A stretch of DNA of 27,500 nt from Nematostella vectensis. Taxonomy: Eukaryota; Cnidaria; Anthozoa; Actiniaria; Edwardsiidae. Below, piece after piece: positions 16,829 through 27,500 of the stretch. A program made the position numbers and the translations under genes. The stretch covers positions 12,291,951-12,319,450 of the forward strand of contig NC_064041.1 in the NCBI RefSeq assembly GCF_932526225.1, written 5' to 3'. Under the pieces are notes generated by a model, which saw nothing but the letters and a program-made list of their open reading frames with translations, did no database searches and was not told where the DNA came from. Position 1 is the first letter of the stretch. Every line of letters starts with the position of its first letter.

Positions 16829-17026
16829 GAGTTTATTTGGCGTCCCTGTACACCGACTGTCCCCGGCTGATTTCATCCTCCATGTGGGAACGGTGCATCG
16901 CGGTGATTATGACCCGTCGTCTTAATGACGATCCTGTCTCTTATTGATCTCTCCCGCTATAGCTCGCATGAACAGCACGTAAATGATGCTCGAGGTGTTG
17001 CTTGAATGTGTCTTCCCGAAAGGGAA

Positions 17027-17214
17027 GGGGGCCGTACTCGGAGGTAGTGCAATACCGAGACAACCCGTGGCTGGGACGCAGCAAGCCGCTTATTCCACAG
17101 CCAGTTTCCAAAAATCAGTTTAATATATGAGCTACTCAATGAGCAGCGTATCAGATATTAAGCTGATAAGAACAGATACTACACTTGATCTTAGCCAAAA
17201 GGCCGAGAAGCGAT
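17027..17214 (-). ncRNA. U2 snRNA (units 3/4)
   Basis: Intact and unchanged. PSE at 17264-17278. Confidence 0.97.
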
Positions 17215-17471
17215 GCAGAATCTGGCTCGGACTACATGGAGCGTTTATCATTCTAGGCCTCCGCCATGTGGGTGACGGACTCGGTTTTAGGCCCTTCTGC
17301 CTCCTAAGATCACATGTGATGATCAGTCATGAACGTAGTGCTATCACGTACGAGCAGTATTCGCTTGATACACCGTCTTTGCGAGTGCAATGAGACATTT
17401 TTACCGCGCTAGTGCGTGCGTACGTTCTCACCGCACCGCTATAAAAGTCTAAAATATCACCGAGATCTTTC

Positions 17472-17499
17472 GTCTACGGCCATACCATCGAGAAAACAC

Positions 17500-17530
<31 letters not shown>

Positions 17531-17591
17531 GATTGGGCGCGGTTAGTACTTGGATGGGTGACCGCCTGGGAATACCGCGTGCTGTAGGCAT
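17472..17591 (+). rRNA. 5S rRNA (unit 4)
   Basis: Identical to the unit 0 copy. Confidence 0.97.
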
Positions 17592-18362
17592 TTCTTTTTC
17601 ATTTTTTTCTAAACTATAAAGAAAAAGTTAGTGCAGGTTGATCATTGTCTAAGCTAAAGAAATGCCTCAGTTGTATGCGTTCTCAACTCGATCTATAGAC
17701 AATTCAGGCATACTCAGCGACCGTATTGTAATCAAAATCGCGGTCGTAAACGTTCGCAAACGTTCAGCAGATTCAAGTAGAGTCATAATATTACAAGCGA
17801 TCAGATCAGTGGATTGTGAAAGCCTGTAAGAGCGTTAGTACTCGCATAGGAAATGTCTCTCAATGCAGTAAAATACTATGAGAGAAAGTGCGCAGTATTA
17901 TCGCATTGGTCGCGCGTTTACACCGCGAGTGAACACGAACATTACTCAGCTCACATCTCATACAAGCTGAGATGCCATTCATAGCGTAAACCTTGTCCAA
18001 ATAAATGCTTTTCGAGATCATGTTTTCACTCACTAGAATAAAGCGCAAAGGTTGCAAAGCAGCGCGCGTATTCCACTGTTCTATTTTAGTGACGAAACAG
18101 TCGCACTGAACTTTCATCGCCGGTTAGCAACAACTGATCAAAACACAGCTCACCTTCGCTCGTTTCATCGCAAAAACACCGCTAGAATGCAGACCAAACA
18201 CGACTAAAGCCTCTGCCCACCATGACGGTAATGTGAGAGCAAGTTGTTCGCTATTAGAAGTTAGAAATTTTACAATAGTTGACTGATTACAAGCGGTGTG
18301 AAGTCCGTGCTCTCGAGTCGCTCGTTGTGATTGTGTTGTGATTACACTTGATTCGTATTGTT
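17592..18362. other. 5S-U1 spacer (unit 4)
   Basis: 771 bp, one difference at 18047 (A for G). No gene seen. Confidence 0.8.
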
Positions 18363-18399
<37 letters not shown>

Positions 18400-18405
18400 A
18401 TTATA

Positions 18406-18437
<32 letters not shown>

Positions 18438-18528
18438 GGGGTCAACCCAATCGAAGTGCAATGAGAGGGCCTCACCCTGAGAGGACCGCCTTGGTGATCA
18501 CGGTAAACCTCCCGCGTCAGGTAAGTAT
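18363..18528 (-). ncRNA. U1 snRNA (unit 4)
   Basis: Same as the unit 0 copy. PSE at 18580-18593. Confidence 0.96.
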
Positions 18529-18726
18529 GAGTTTATTTGGCGTCCCTGTACACCGACTGTCCCCGGCTGATTTCATCCTCCATGTGGGAACGGTGCATCG
18601 CGGTGATTATGACCCGTCGTCTTAATGACGATCCTGTCTCTTATTGATCTCTCCCGCTATAGCTCGCATGAACAGCACGTAAATGATGCTCGAGGTGTTG
18701 CTTGAATGTGTCTTCCCGAAAGGGAA

Positions 18727-18914
18727 GGGGGCCGTACTCGGAGGTAGTGCAATACCGAGACAACCCGTGGCTGGGACGCAGCAAGCCGCTTATTCCACAG
18801 CCAGTTTCCAAAAATCAGTTTAATATATGAGCTACTCAATGAGCAGCGTATCAGATATTAAGCTGATAAGAACAGATACTACACTTGATCTTAGCCAAAA
18901 GGCCGAGAAGCGAT
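18727..18914 (-). ncRNA. U2 snRNA (units 4/5)
   Basis: Intact and unchanged. PSE at 18964-18978. Confidence 0.97.
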
Positions 18915-19171
18915 GCAGAATCTGGCTCGGACTACATGGAGCGTTTATCATTCTAGGCCTCCGCCATGTGGGTGACGGACTCGGTTTTAGGCCCTTCTGC
19001 CTCCTAAGATCACATGTGATGATCAGTCATGAACGTAGTGCTATCACGTACGAGCAGTATTCGCTTGATACACCGTCTTTGCGAGTGCAATGAGACATTT
19101 TTACCGCGCTAGTGCGTGCGTACGTTCTCACCGCACCGCTATAAAAGTCTAAAATATCACCGAGATCTTTC

Positions 19172-19199
19172 GTCTACGGCCATACCATCGAGAAAACAC

Positions 19200-19230
<31 letters not shown>

Positions 19231-19291
19231 GATTGGGCGCGGTTAGTACTTGGATGGGTGACCGCCTGGGAATACCGCGTGCTGTAGGCAT
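19172..19291 (+). rRNA. 5S rRNA (unit 5)
   Basis: Identical to the unit 0 copy. Confidence 0.97.
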
Positions 19292-20062
19292 TTCTTTTTC
19301 ATTTTTTTCTAAACTATAAAGAAAAAGTTAGTGCAGGTTGATCATTGTCTAAGCTAAAGAAATGCCTCAGTTGTATGCGTTCTCAACTCGATCTATAGAC
19401 AATTCAGGCATACTCAGCGACCGTATTGTAATCAAAATCGCGGTCGTAAACGTTCGCAAACGTTCAGCAGATTCAAGTAGAGTCATAATATTACAAGCGA
19501 TCAGATCAGTGGATTGTGAAAGCCTGTAAGAGCGTTAGTACTCGCATAGGAAATGTCTCTCAATGCAGTAAAATACTATGAGAGAAAGTGCGCAGTATTA
19601 TCGCATTGGTCGCGCGTTTACACCGCGAGTGAACACGAACATTACTCAGCTCACATCTCATACAAGCTGAGATGCCATTCATAGCGTAAACCTTGTCCAA
19701 ATAAATGCTTTTCGAGATCATGTTTTCACTCACTAGAATAAAGCGCGAAGGTTGCAAAGCAGCGCGCGTATTCCACTGTTCTATTTTAGTGACGAAACAG
19801 TCGCACTGAACTTTCATCGCCGGTTAGCAACAACTGATCAAAACACAGCTCACCTTCGCTCGTTTCATCGCAAAAACACCGCTAGAATGCAGACCAAACA
19901 CGACTAAAGCCTCTGCCCACCATGACGGTAATGTGAGAGCAAGTTGTTCGCTATTAGAAGTTAGAAATTTTACAATAGTTGACTGATTACAAGCGGTGTG
20001 AAGTCCGTGCTCTCGAGTCGCTCGTTGTGATTGTGTTGTGATTACACTTGATTCGTATTGTT
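19292..20062. other. 5S-U1 spacer (unit 5)
   Basis: 771 bp, no difference from unit 0 noticed. No gene seen. Confidence 0.8.
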
Positions 20063-20099
<37 letters not shown>

Positions 20100-20105
20100 A
20101 TTATA

Positions 20106-20137
<32 letters not shown>

Positions 20138-20228
20138 GGGGTCAACCCAATCGAAGTGCAATGAGAGGGCCTCACCCTGAGAGGACCGCCTTGGTGATCA
20201 CGGTAAACCTCCCGCGTCAGGTAAGTAT
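20063..20228 (-). ncRNA. U1 snRNA (unit 5)
   Basis: Same as the unit 0 copy. PSE at 20280-20293. Confidence 0.96.
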
Positions 20229-20426
20229 GAGTTTATTTGGCGTCCCTGTACACCGACTGTCCCCGGCTGATTTCATCCTCCATGTGGGAACGGTGCATCG
20301 CGGTGATTATGACCCGTCGTCTTAATGACGATCCTGTCTCTTATTGATCTCTCCCGCTATAGCTCGCATGAACAGCACGTAAATGATGCTCGAGGTGTTG
20401 CTTGAATGTGTCTTCCCGAAAGGGAA

Positions 20427-20614
20427 GGGGGCCGTACTCGGAGGTAGTGCAATACCGAGACAACCCGTGGCTGGGACGCAGCAAGCCGCTTATTCCACAG
20501 CCAGTTTCCAAAAATCAGTTTAATATATGAGCTACTCAATGAGCAGCGTATCAGATATTAAGCTGATAAGAACAGATACTACACTTGATCTTAGCCAAAA
20601 GGCCGAGAAGCGAT
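20427..20614 (-). ncRNA. U2 snRNA (units 5/6)
   Basis: Intact and unchanged. PSE at 20664-20678, with the A form of the flanking base. Confidence 0.97.
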
Positions 20615-20871
20615 GCAGAATCTGGCTCGGACTACATGGAGCGTTTATCATTCTAGGCCTCCACCATGTGGGTGACGGACTCGGTTTTAGGCCCTTCTGC
20701 CTCCTAAGATCACATGTGATGATCAGTCATGAACGTAGTGCTATCACGTACGAGCAGTATTCGCTTGATACACCGTCTTTGCGAGTGCAATGAGACATTT
20801 TTACCGCGCTAGTGCGTGCGTACGTTCTCACCGCACCGCTATAAAAGTCTAAAATATCACCGAGATCTTTC

Positions 20872-20899
20872 GTCTACGGCCATACCATCGAGAAAACAC

Positions 20900-20930
<31 letters not shown>

Positions 20931-20991
20931 GATTGGGCGCGGTTAGTACTTGGATGGGTGACCGCCTGGGAATACCGCGTGCTGTAGGCAT
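20872..20991 (+). rRNA. 5S rRNA (unit 6)
   Basis: Identical to the unit 0 copy. Confidence 0.97.
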
Positions 20992-21762
20992 TTCTTTTTC
21001 ATTTTTTTCTAAACTATAAAGAAAAAGTTAGTGCAGGTTGATCATTGTCTAAGCTAAAGAAATGCCTCAGTTGTATGCGTTCTCAACTCGATCTATAGAC
21101 AATTCAGGCATACTCAGCGACCGTATTGTAATCAAAATCGCGGTCGTAAACGTTCGCAAACGTTCAGCAGATTCAAGTAGAGTCATAATATTACAAGCGA
21201 TCAGATCAGTGGATTGTGAAAGCCTGTAAGAGCGTTAGTACTCGCATAGGAAATGTCTCTCAATGCAGTAAAATACTATGAGAGAAAGTGCGCAGTATTA
21301 TCGCATTGGTCGCGCGTTTACACCGCGAGTGAACACGAACATTACTCAGCTCACATCTCATACAAGCTGAGATGCCATTCATAGCGTAAACCTTGTCCAA
21401 ATAAATGCTTTTCGAGATCATGTTTTCACTCACTAGAATAAAGCGCGAAGGTTGCAAAGCAGCGCGCGTATTCCACTGTTCTATTTTAGTGACGAAACAG
21501 TCGCACTGAACTTTCATCGCCGGTTAGCAACAACTGATCAAAACACAGCTCACCTTCGCTCGTTTCATCGCAAAAACACCGCTAGAATGCAGACCAAACA
21601 CGACTAAAGCCTCTGCCCACCATGACGGTAATGTGAGAGCAAGTTGTTCGCTATTAGAAGTTAGAAATTTTACAATAGTTGACTGATTACAAGCGGTGTG
21701 AAGTCCGTGCTCTCGAGTCGCTCGTTGTGATTGTGTTGTGATTACACTTGATTCGTATTGTT
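20992..21762. other. 5S-U1 spacer (unit 6)
   Basis: 771 bp, no difference from unit 0 noticed. No gene seen. Confidence 0.8.
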
Positions 21763-21799
<37 letters not shown>

Positions 21800-21805
21800 A
21801 TTATA

Positions 21806-21837
<32 letters not shown>

Positions 21838-21928
21838 GGGGTCAACCCAATCGAAGTGCAATGAGAGGGCCTCACCCTGAGAGGACCGCCTTGGTGATCA
21901 CGGTAAACCTCCCGCGTCAGGTAAGTAT
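21763..21928 (-). ncRNA. U1 snRNA (unit 6)
   Basis: Same as the unit 0 copy. PSE at 21980-21993. Confidence 0.96.
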
Positions 21929-22126
21929 GAGTTTATTTGGCGTCCCTGTACACCGACTGTCCCCGGCTGATTTCATCCTCCATGTGGGAACGGTGCATCG
22001 CGGTGATTATGACCCGTCGTCTTAATGACGATCCTGTCTCTTATTGATCTCTCCCGCTATAGCTCGCATGAACAGCACGTAAATGATGCTCGAGGTGTTG
22101 CTTGAATGTGTCTTCCCGAAAGGGAA

Positions 22127-22314
22127 GGGGGCCGTACTCGGAGGTAGTGCAATACCGAGACAACCCGTGGCTGGGACGCAGCAAGCCGCTTATTCCACAG
22201 CCAGTTTCCAAAAATCAGTTTAATATATGAGCTACTCAATGAGCAGCGTATCAGATATTAAGCTGATAAGAACAGATACTACACTTGATCTTAGCCAAAA
22301 GGCCGAGAAGCGAT
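22127..22314 (-). ncRNA. U2 snRNA (units 6/7)
   Basis: Intact and unchanged. PSE at 22364-22378, with the A form of the flanking base. Confidence 0.97.
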
Positions 22315-22571
22315 GCAGAATCTGGCTCGGACTACATGGAGCGTTTATCATTCTAGGCCTCCACCATGTGGGTGACGGACTCGGTTTTAGGCCCTTCTGC
22401 CTCCTAAGATCACATGTGATGATCAGTCATGAACGTAGTGCTATCACGTACGAGCAGTATTCGCTTGATACACCGTCTTTGCGAGTGCAATGAGACATTT
22501 TTACCGCGCTAGTGCGTGCGTACGTTCTCACCGCACCGCTATAAAAGTCTAAAATATCACCGAGATCTTTC

Positions 22572-22599
22572 GTCTACGGCCATACCATCGAGAAAACAC

Positions 22600-22630
<31 letters not shown>

Positions 22631-22691
22631 GATTGGGCGCGGTTAGTACTTGGATGGGTGACCGCCTGGGAATACCGCGTGCTGTAGGCAT
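22572..22691 (+). rRNA. 5S rRNA (unit 7)
   Basis: Identical to the unit 0 copy. Confidence 0.97.
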
Positions 22692-23462
22692 TTCTTTTTC
22701 ATTTTTTTCTAAACTATAAAGAAAAAGTTAGTGCAGGTTGATCATTGTCTAAGCTAAAGAAATGCCTCAGTTGTATGCGTTCTCAACTCGATCTATAGAC
22801 AATTCAGGCATACTCAGCGACCGTATTGTAATCAAAATCGCGGTCGTAAACGTTCGCAAACGTTCAGCAGATTCAAGTAGAGTCATAATATTACAAGCGA
22901 TCAGATCAGTGGATTGTGAAAGCCTGTAAGAGCGTTAGTACTCGCATAGGAAATGTCTCTCAATGCAGTAAAATACTATGAGAGAAAGTGCGCAGTATTA
23001 TCGCATTGGTCGCGCGTTTACACCGCGAGTGAACACGAACATTACTCAGCTCACATCTCATACAAGCTGAGATGCCATTCATAGCGTAAACCTTGTCCAA
23101 ATAAATGCTTTTCGAGATCATGTTTTCACTCACTAGAATAAAGCGCGAAGGTTGCAAAGCAGCGCGCGTATTCCACTGTTCTATTTTAGTGACGAAACAG
23201 TCGCACTGAACTTTCATCGCCGGTTAGCAACAACTGATCAAAACACAGCTCACCTTCGCTCGTTTCATCGCAAAAACACCGCTAGAATGCAGACCAAACA
23301 CGACTAAAGCCTCTGCCCACCATGACGGTAATGTGAGAGCAAGTTGTTCGCTATTAGAAGTTAGAAATTTTACAATAGTTGACTGATTACAAGCGGTGTG
23401 AAGTCCGTGCTCTCGAGTCGCTCGTTGTGATTGTGTTGTGATTACACTTGATTCGTATTGTT
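22692..23462. other. 5S-U1 spacer (unit 7)
   Basis: 771 bp, no difference from unit 0 noticed. No gene seen. Confidence 0.8.
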
Positions 23463-23499
<37 letters not shown>

Positions 23500-23505
23500 A
23501 TTATA

Positions 23506-23537
<32 letters not shown>

Positions 23538-23628
23538 GGGGTCAACCCAATCGAAGTGCAATGAGAGGGCCTCACCCTGAGAGGACCGCCTTGGTGATCA
23601 CGGTAAACCTCCCGCGTCAGGTAAGTAT
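23463..23628 (-). ncRNA. U1 snRNA (unit 7)
   Basis: Same as the unit 0 copy. PSE at 23680-23693. Confidence 0.96.
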
Positions 23629-23826
23629 GAGTTTATTTGGCGTCCCTGTACACCGACTGTCCCCGGCTGATTTCATCCTCCATGTGGGAACGGTGCATCG
23701 CGGTGATTATGACCCGTCGTCTTAATGACGATCCTGTCTCTTATTGATCTCTCCCGCTATAGCTCGCATGAACAGCACGTAAATGATGCTCGAGGTGTTG
23801 CTTGAATGTGTCTTCCCGAAAGGGAA

Positions 23827-24014
23827 GGGGGCCGTACTCGGAGGTAGTGCAATACCGAGACAACCCGTGGCTGGGACGCAGCAAGCCGCTTATTCCACAG
23901 CCAGTTTCCAAAAATCAGTTTAATATATGAGCTACTCAATGAGCAGCGTATCAGATATTAAGCTGATAAGAACAGATACTACACTTGATCTTAGCCAAAA
24001 GGCCGAGAAGCGAT
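23827..24014 (-). ncRNA. U2 snRNA (units 7/8)
   Basis: Intact gene body, PSE at 24064-24078. The upstream region has the 13 bp deletion at 24133-24137, about 120 bp before the start, which shortens the U2/5S spacer to 244 bp. Confidence 0.97.
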
Positions 24015-24258
24015 GCAGAATCTGGCTCGGACTACATGGAGCGTTTATCATTCTAGGCCTCCGCCATGTGGGTGACGGACTCGGTTTTAGGCCCTTCTGC
24101 CTCCTAAGATCACATGTGATGATCAGTCATGAACGTACGAGCAGTATTCGCTTGATACACCGTCTTTGCGAGTGCAATGAGACATTTTTACCGCGCTAGT
24201 GCGTGCGTACGTTCTCACCGCACCGCTATAAAAGTCTAAAATATCACCGAGATCTTTC

Positions 24259-24286
24259 GTCTACGGCCATACCATCGAGAAAACAC

Positions 24287-24317
<31 letters not shown>

Positions 24318-24378
24318 GATTGGGCGCGGTTAGTACTTGGATGGGTGACCGCCTGGGAATACCGCGTGCTGTAGGCAT
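24259..24378 (+). rRNA. 5S rRNA (unit 8)
   Basis: Identical gene body and TATA-like box. The 13 bp deletion lies about 122 bp upstream, outside the known 5S promoter region. Confidence 0.97.
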
Positions 24379-25149
24379 TTCTTTTTCATTTTTTTCTAAA
24401 CTATAAAGAAAAAGTTAGTGCAGGTTGATCATTGTCTAAGCTAAAGAAATGCCTCAGTTGTAAACGTTCTCAACTCGATCTATAGACAATTCAGGCATAC
24501 TCAGCGACCGTATTGTAATCAAAATCGCGGTCGTAAACGTTCGCAAACGTTCAGCAGATTCAAGTAGAGTCATAATATTACAAGCGATCAGATCAGTGGA
24601 TTGTGAAAGCCTGTAAGAGCGTTAGTACTCGCATAGGAAATGTCTCTCAATGCAGTAAAATACTATGAGAGAAAGTGCGCAGTATTATCGCATTGGTCGC
24701 GCGTTTACACCGCGAGTGAACACGAACATTACTCAGCTCACATCTCATACAAGCTGAGATGCCATTCATAGCGTAAACCTTGTCCAAATAAATGCTTTTC
24801 GAGATCATGTTTTCACTCACTAGAATAAAGCGCGAAGGTTGCAAAGCAGCGCGCGTATTCCACTGTTCTATTTTAGTGACGAAACAGTCGCACTGAACTT
24901 TCATCGCCGGTTAGCAACAACTGATCAAAACACAGCTCACCTTCGCTCGTTTCATCGCAAAAACACCGCTAGAATGCAGACCAAACACGACTAAAGCCTC
25001 TGCCCACCATGACGGTAATGTGAGAGCAAGTTGTTCGCTATTAGAAGTTAGAAATTTTACAATAGTTGACTGATTACAAGCGGTGTGAAGTCCGTGCTCT
25101 CGAGTCGCTCGTTGTGATTGTGTTGTGATTACACTTGATTCGTATTGTT
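24379..25149. other. 5S-U1 spacer (unit 8)
   Basis: 771 bp. At 24463-24464 AA replaces TG, making an AAACGTTC motif that also occurs nearby in the spacer, so local copying is possible. No gene seen. Confidence 0.8.
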
Positions 25150-25186
<37 letters not shown>

Positions 25187-25192
25187 ATTATA

Positions 25193-25224
<32 letters not shown>

Positions 25225-25315
25225 GGGGTCAACCCAATCGAAGTGCAATGAGAGGGCCTCACCCTGAGAGGACCGCCTTGGTGATCACGGTAAACCTCCC
25301 GCGTCAGGTAAGTAT
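25150..25315 (-). ncRNA. U1 snRNA (unit 8)
   Basis: Same as the unit 0 copy. PSE at 25367-25380. Confidence 0.96.
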
Positions 25316-25513
25316 GAGTTTATTTGGCGTCCCTGTACACCGACTGTCCCCGGCTGATTTCATCCTCCATGTGGGAACGGTGCATCGCGGTGATTATGAC
25401 CCGTCGTCTTAATGACGATCCTGTCTCTTATTGATCTCTCCCGCTATAGCTCGCATGAACAGCACGTAAATGATGCTCGAGGTGTTGCTTGAATGTGTCT
25501 TCCCGAAAGGGAA

Positions 25514-25701
25514 GGGGGCCGTACTCGGAGGTAGTGCAATACCGAGACAACCCGTGGCTGGGACGCAGCAAGCCGCTTATTCCACAGCCAGTTTCCAAAA
25601 ATCAGTTTAATATATGAGCTACTCAATGAGCAGCGTATTAGATATTAAGCTGATAAGAACAGATACTACACTTGATCTTAGCCAAAAGGCCGAGAAGCGA
25701 T
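25514..25701 (-). ncRNA. U2 snRNA with nt 63 G-to-A change (units 8/9)
   Basis: The only intact-length U2 in the window with a body change: T instead of C at 25639 on the + strand, which is A instead of G at U2 nt 63. In the conserved stem IIa, nt 63 pairs with C50, so the change makes a C-A mismatch in the middle of a six-pair stem. Stem IIa matters for U2 function in prespliceosome assembly, as known from yeast. This copy may be weak, or a variant. PSE (25751-25765) and all other elements are intact. Confidence 0.95.
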
Positions 25702-25945
25702 GCAGAATCTGGCTCGGACTACATGGAGCGTTTATCATTCTAGGCCTCCGCCATGTGGGTGACGGACTCGGTTTTAGGCCCTTCTGCCTCCTAAGATCAC
25801 ATGTGATGATCAGTCATGAACGTACGAGCAGTATTCGCTTGATACACCGTCTTTGCGAGTGCAATGAGACATTTTTACCGCGCTAGTGCGTGCGTACGTT
25901 CTCACCGCACCGCTATAAAAGTCTAAAATATCACCGAGATCTTTC

Positions 25946-25973
25946 GTCTACGGCCATACCATCGAGAAAACAC

Positions 25974-26004
<31 letters not shown>

Positions 26005-26065
26005 GATTGGGCGCGGTTAGTACTTGGATGGGTGACCGCCTGGGAATACCGCGTGCTGTAGGCAT
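25946..26065 (+). rRNA. 5S rRNA (unit 9)
   Basis: Identical gene body. The same 13 bp deletion as unit 8 lies upstream (junction 25820-25824). Confidence 0.97.
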
Positions 26066-26836
26066 TTCTTTTTCATTTTTTTCTAAACTATAAAGAAAAA
26101 GTTAGTGCAGGTTGATCATTGTCTAAGCTAAAGAAATGCCTCAGTTGTATGCGTTCTCAACTCGATCTATAGACAATTCAGGCATACTCAGCGACCGTAT
26201 TGTAATCAAAATCGCGGTCGTAAACGTTCGCAAACGTTCAGCAGATTCAAGTAGAGTCATAATATTACAAGCGATCAGATCAGTGGATTGTGAAAGCCTG
26301 TAAGAGCGTTAGTACTCGCATAGGAAATGTCTCTCAATGCAGTAAAATACTATGAGAGAAAGTGCGCAGTATTATCGCATTGGTCGCGCGTTTACACCGC
26401 GAGTGAACACGAACATTACTCAGCTCACATCTCATACAAGCTGAGATGCCATTCATAGCGTAAACCTTGTCCAAATAAATGCTTTTCGAGATCATGTTTT
26501 CACTCACTAGAATAAAGCGCGAAGGTTGCAAAGCAGCGCGCGTATTCCACTGTTCTATTTTAGTGACGAAACAGTCGCACTGAACTTTCATCGCCGGTTA
26601 GCAACAACTGATCAAAACACAGCTCACCTTCGCTCGTTTCATCGCAAAAACACCGCTAGAATGCAGACCAAACACGACTAAAGCCTCTGCCCACCATGAC
26701 GGTAATGTGAGAGCAAGTTGTTCGCTATTAGAAGTTAGAAATTTTACAATAGTTGACTGATTACAAGCGGTGTGAAGTCCGTGCTCTCGAGTCGCTCGTT
26801 GTGATTGTGTTGTGATTACACTTGATTCGTATTGTT
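26066..26836. other. 5S-U1 spacer (unit 9)
   Basis: 771 bp in the common form, without the unit 8 AA change. No gene seen. Confidence 0.8.
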
Positions 26837-26873
<37 letters not shown>

Positions 26874-26879
26874 ATTATA

Positions 26880-26911
<32 letters not shown>

Positions 26912-27002
26912 GGGGTCAACCCAATCGAAGTGCAATGAGAGGGCCTCACCCTGAGAGGACCGCCTTGGTGATCACGGTAAACCTCCCGCGTCAGGTAAGT
27001 AT
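26837..27002 (-). ncRNA. U1 snRNA (unit 9)
   Basis: Same as the unit 0 copy. PSE at 27054-27067. Confidence 0.96.
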
Positions 27003-27200
27003 GAGTTTATTTGGCGTCCCTGTACACCGACTGTCCCCGGCTGATTTCATCCTCCATGTGGGAACGGTGCATCGCGGTGATTATGACCCGTCGTCTTAAT
27101 GACGATCCTGTCTCTTATTGATCTCTCCCGCTATAGCTCGCATGAACAGCACGTAAATGATGCTCGAGGTGTTGCTTGAATGTGTCTTCCCGAAAGGGAA

Positions 27201-27388
27201 GGGGGCCGTACTCGGAGGTAGTGCAATACCGAGACAACCCGTGGCTGGGACGCAGCAAGCCGCTTATTCCACAGCCAGTTTCCAAAAATCAGTTTAATAT
27301 ATGAGCTACTCAATGAGCAGCGTATCAGATATTAAGCTGATAAGAACAGATACTACACTTGATCTTAGCCAAAAGGCCGAGAAGCGAT
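27201..27388 (-). ncRNA. U2 snRNA (units 9/10)
   Basis: Intact, with G at nt 63. PSE at 27438-27452 with the A form of the flanking base. The window ends at -112, before the place where the 13 bp deletion would show. Confidence 0.97.
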
Positions 27389-27500
27389 GCAGAATCTGGC
27401 TCGGACTACATGGAGCGTTTATCATTCTAGGCCTCCACCATGTGGGTGACGGACTCGGTTTTAGGCCCTTCTGCCTCCTAAGATCACATGTGATGATCAG

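Larger units (their letters stand above)
10365..27500. repeat. 5S-U1-U2 gene tandem array (10 full units + partial)
   Basis: Counted from U2 nt 50, units start at 10365, 12065, 13765, 15465, 17165, 18865, 20565, 22265 (1700 bp each), 23965 and 25652 (1687 bp each), and 27339 (cut by the window end). All units face the same way, with 5S on + and U1 and U2 on -. Differences are few: one base in the U2 promoter is G in units 0, 3, 4, 5, 8 and 9 and A in 1, 2, 6, 7 and 10; unit 2 has a further promoter change; units 8 and 9 share a 13 bp deletion; one U2 has nt 63 changed; a few spacer bases differ. Such uniformity, spacers included, indicates concerted evolution. 5S linkage to snRNA genes is known in some fishes, bivalves and crustaceans. 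Confidence 0.97.

Noticed and set aside
10365-27500. CRISPR-like array from regular repetition
   Set aside because: The repeats are 1.7 kb gene units in eukaryotic DNA, with no short repeat and spacer pattern.

Overview
This is eukaryotic nuclear DNA, most likely from an invertebrate animal. Two things show this: a tandem array of snRNA and 5S rRNA genes, and an animal-type non-LTR retrotransposon (LINE) with an APE endonuclease. The 5S, U1 and U2 sequences look like those of invertebrate metazoans, but the species cannot be fixed from the window. There is no sign of bacterial genes.

Right part (10365-27500): a head-to-tail array of ten complete units and the start of an eleventh. Eight units are 1700 bp and two (at 23965 and 25652) are 1687 bp. 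Each unit holds a 5S rRNA gene on the + strand (Pol III), a 771 bp spacer, a U1 snRNA gene on the - strand, a 198 bp spacer, and a U2 snRNA gene on the - strand (both Pol II). A 257 bp divergent U2/5S spacer then leads to the next 5S. U1 and U2 share a matching promoter element about 50-65 bp upstream of their starts, as expected for the proximal sequence element (PSE) of snRNA genes. Units are nearly identical, with roughly a dozen differences over 17 kb, so the array is evolving in concert.

Left part (1-10364): two nearly identical LINE copies, head to tail, on the - strand, in the same direction as U2. They sit in the U2 gene at the left edge of the array. Copy B (4814-10364) follows exactly nucleotide 50 of U2, has a poly(A) tail, and is flanked by a 16 bp target-site duplication of U2 nt 35-50. 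That duplication separates it from copy A (1-4797), whose 3' end lies beyond the window. Copy B has an intact ORF1 (CCHC zinc knuckle) and an intact ORF2 (APE endonuclease, reverse transcriptase, C-terminal CCHC). Copy A keeps ORF1, but its ORF2 has lost about 526 bp of the reverse transcriptase and carries a second frameshift.

Together, the window shows a sequence-specific APE-type LINE of the Tx1/L1 kind using the U2 gene as its landing site. It resembles in lifestyle the U2-targeting Keno elements and differs in enzymology from the U2-targeting, restriction-like-endonuclease Utopia elements. The LINE leaves the U2 promoter and first 50 nt in place upstream of itself, which could both supply transcription and preserve a target for further insertions.
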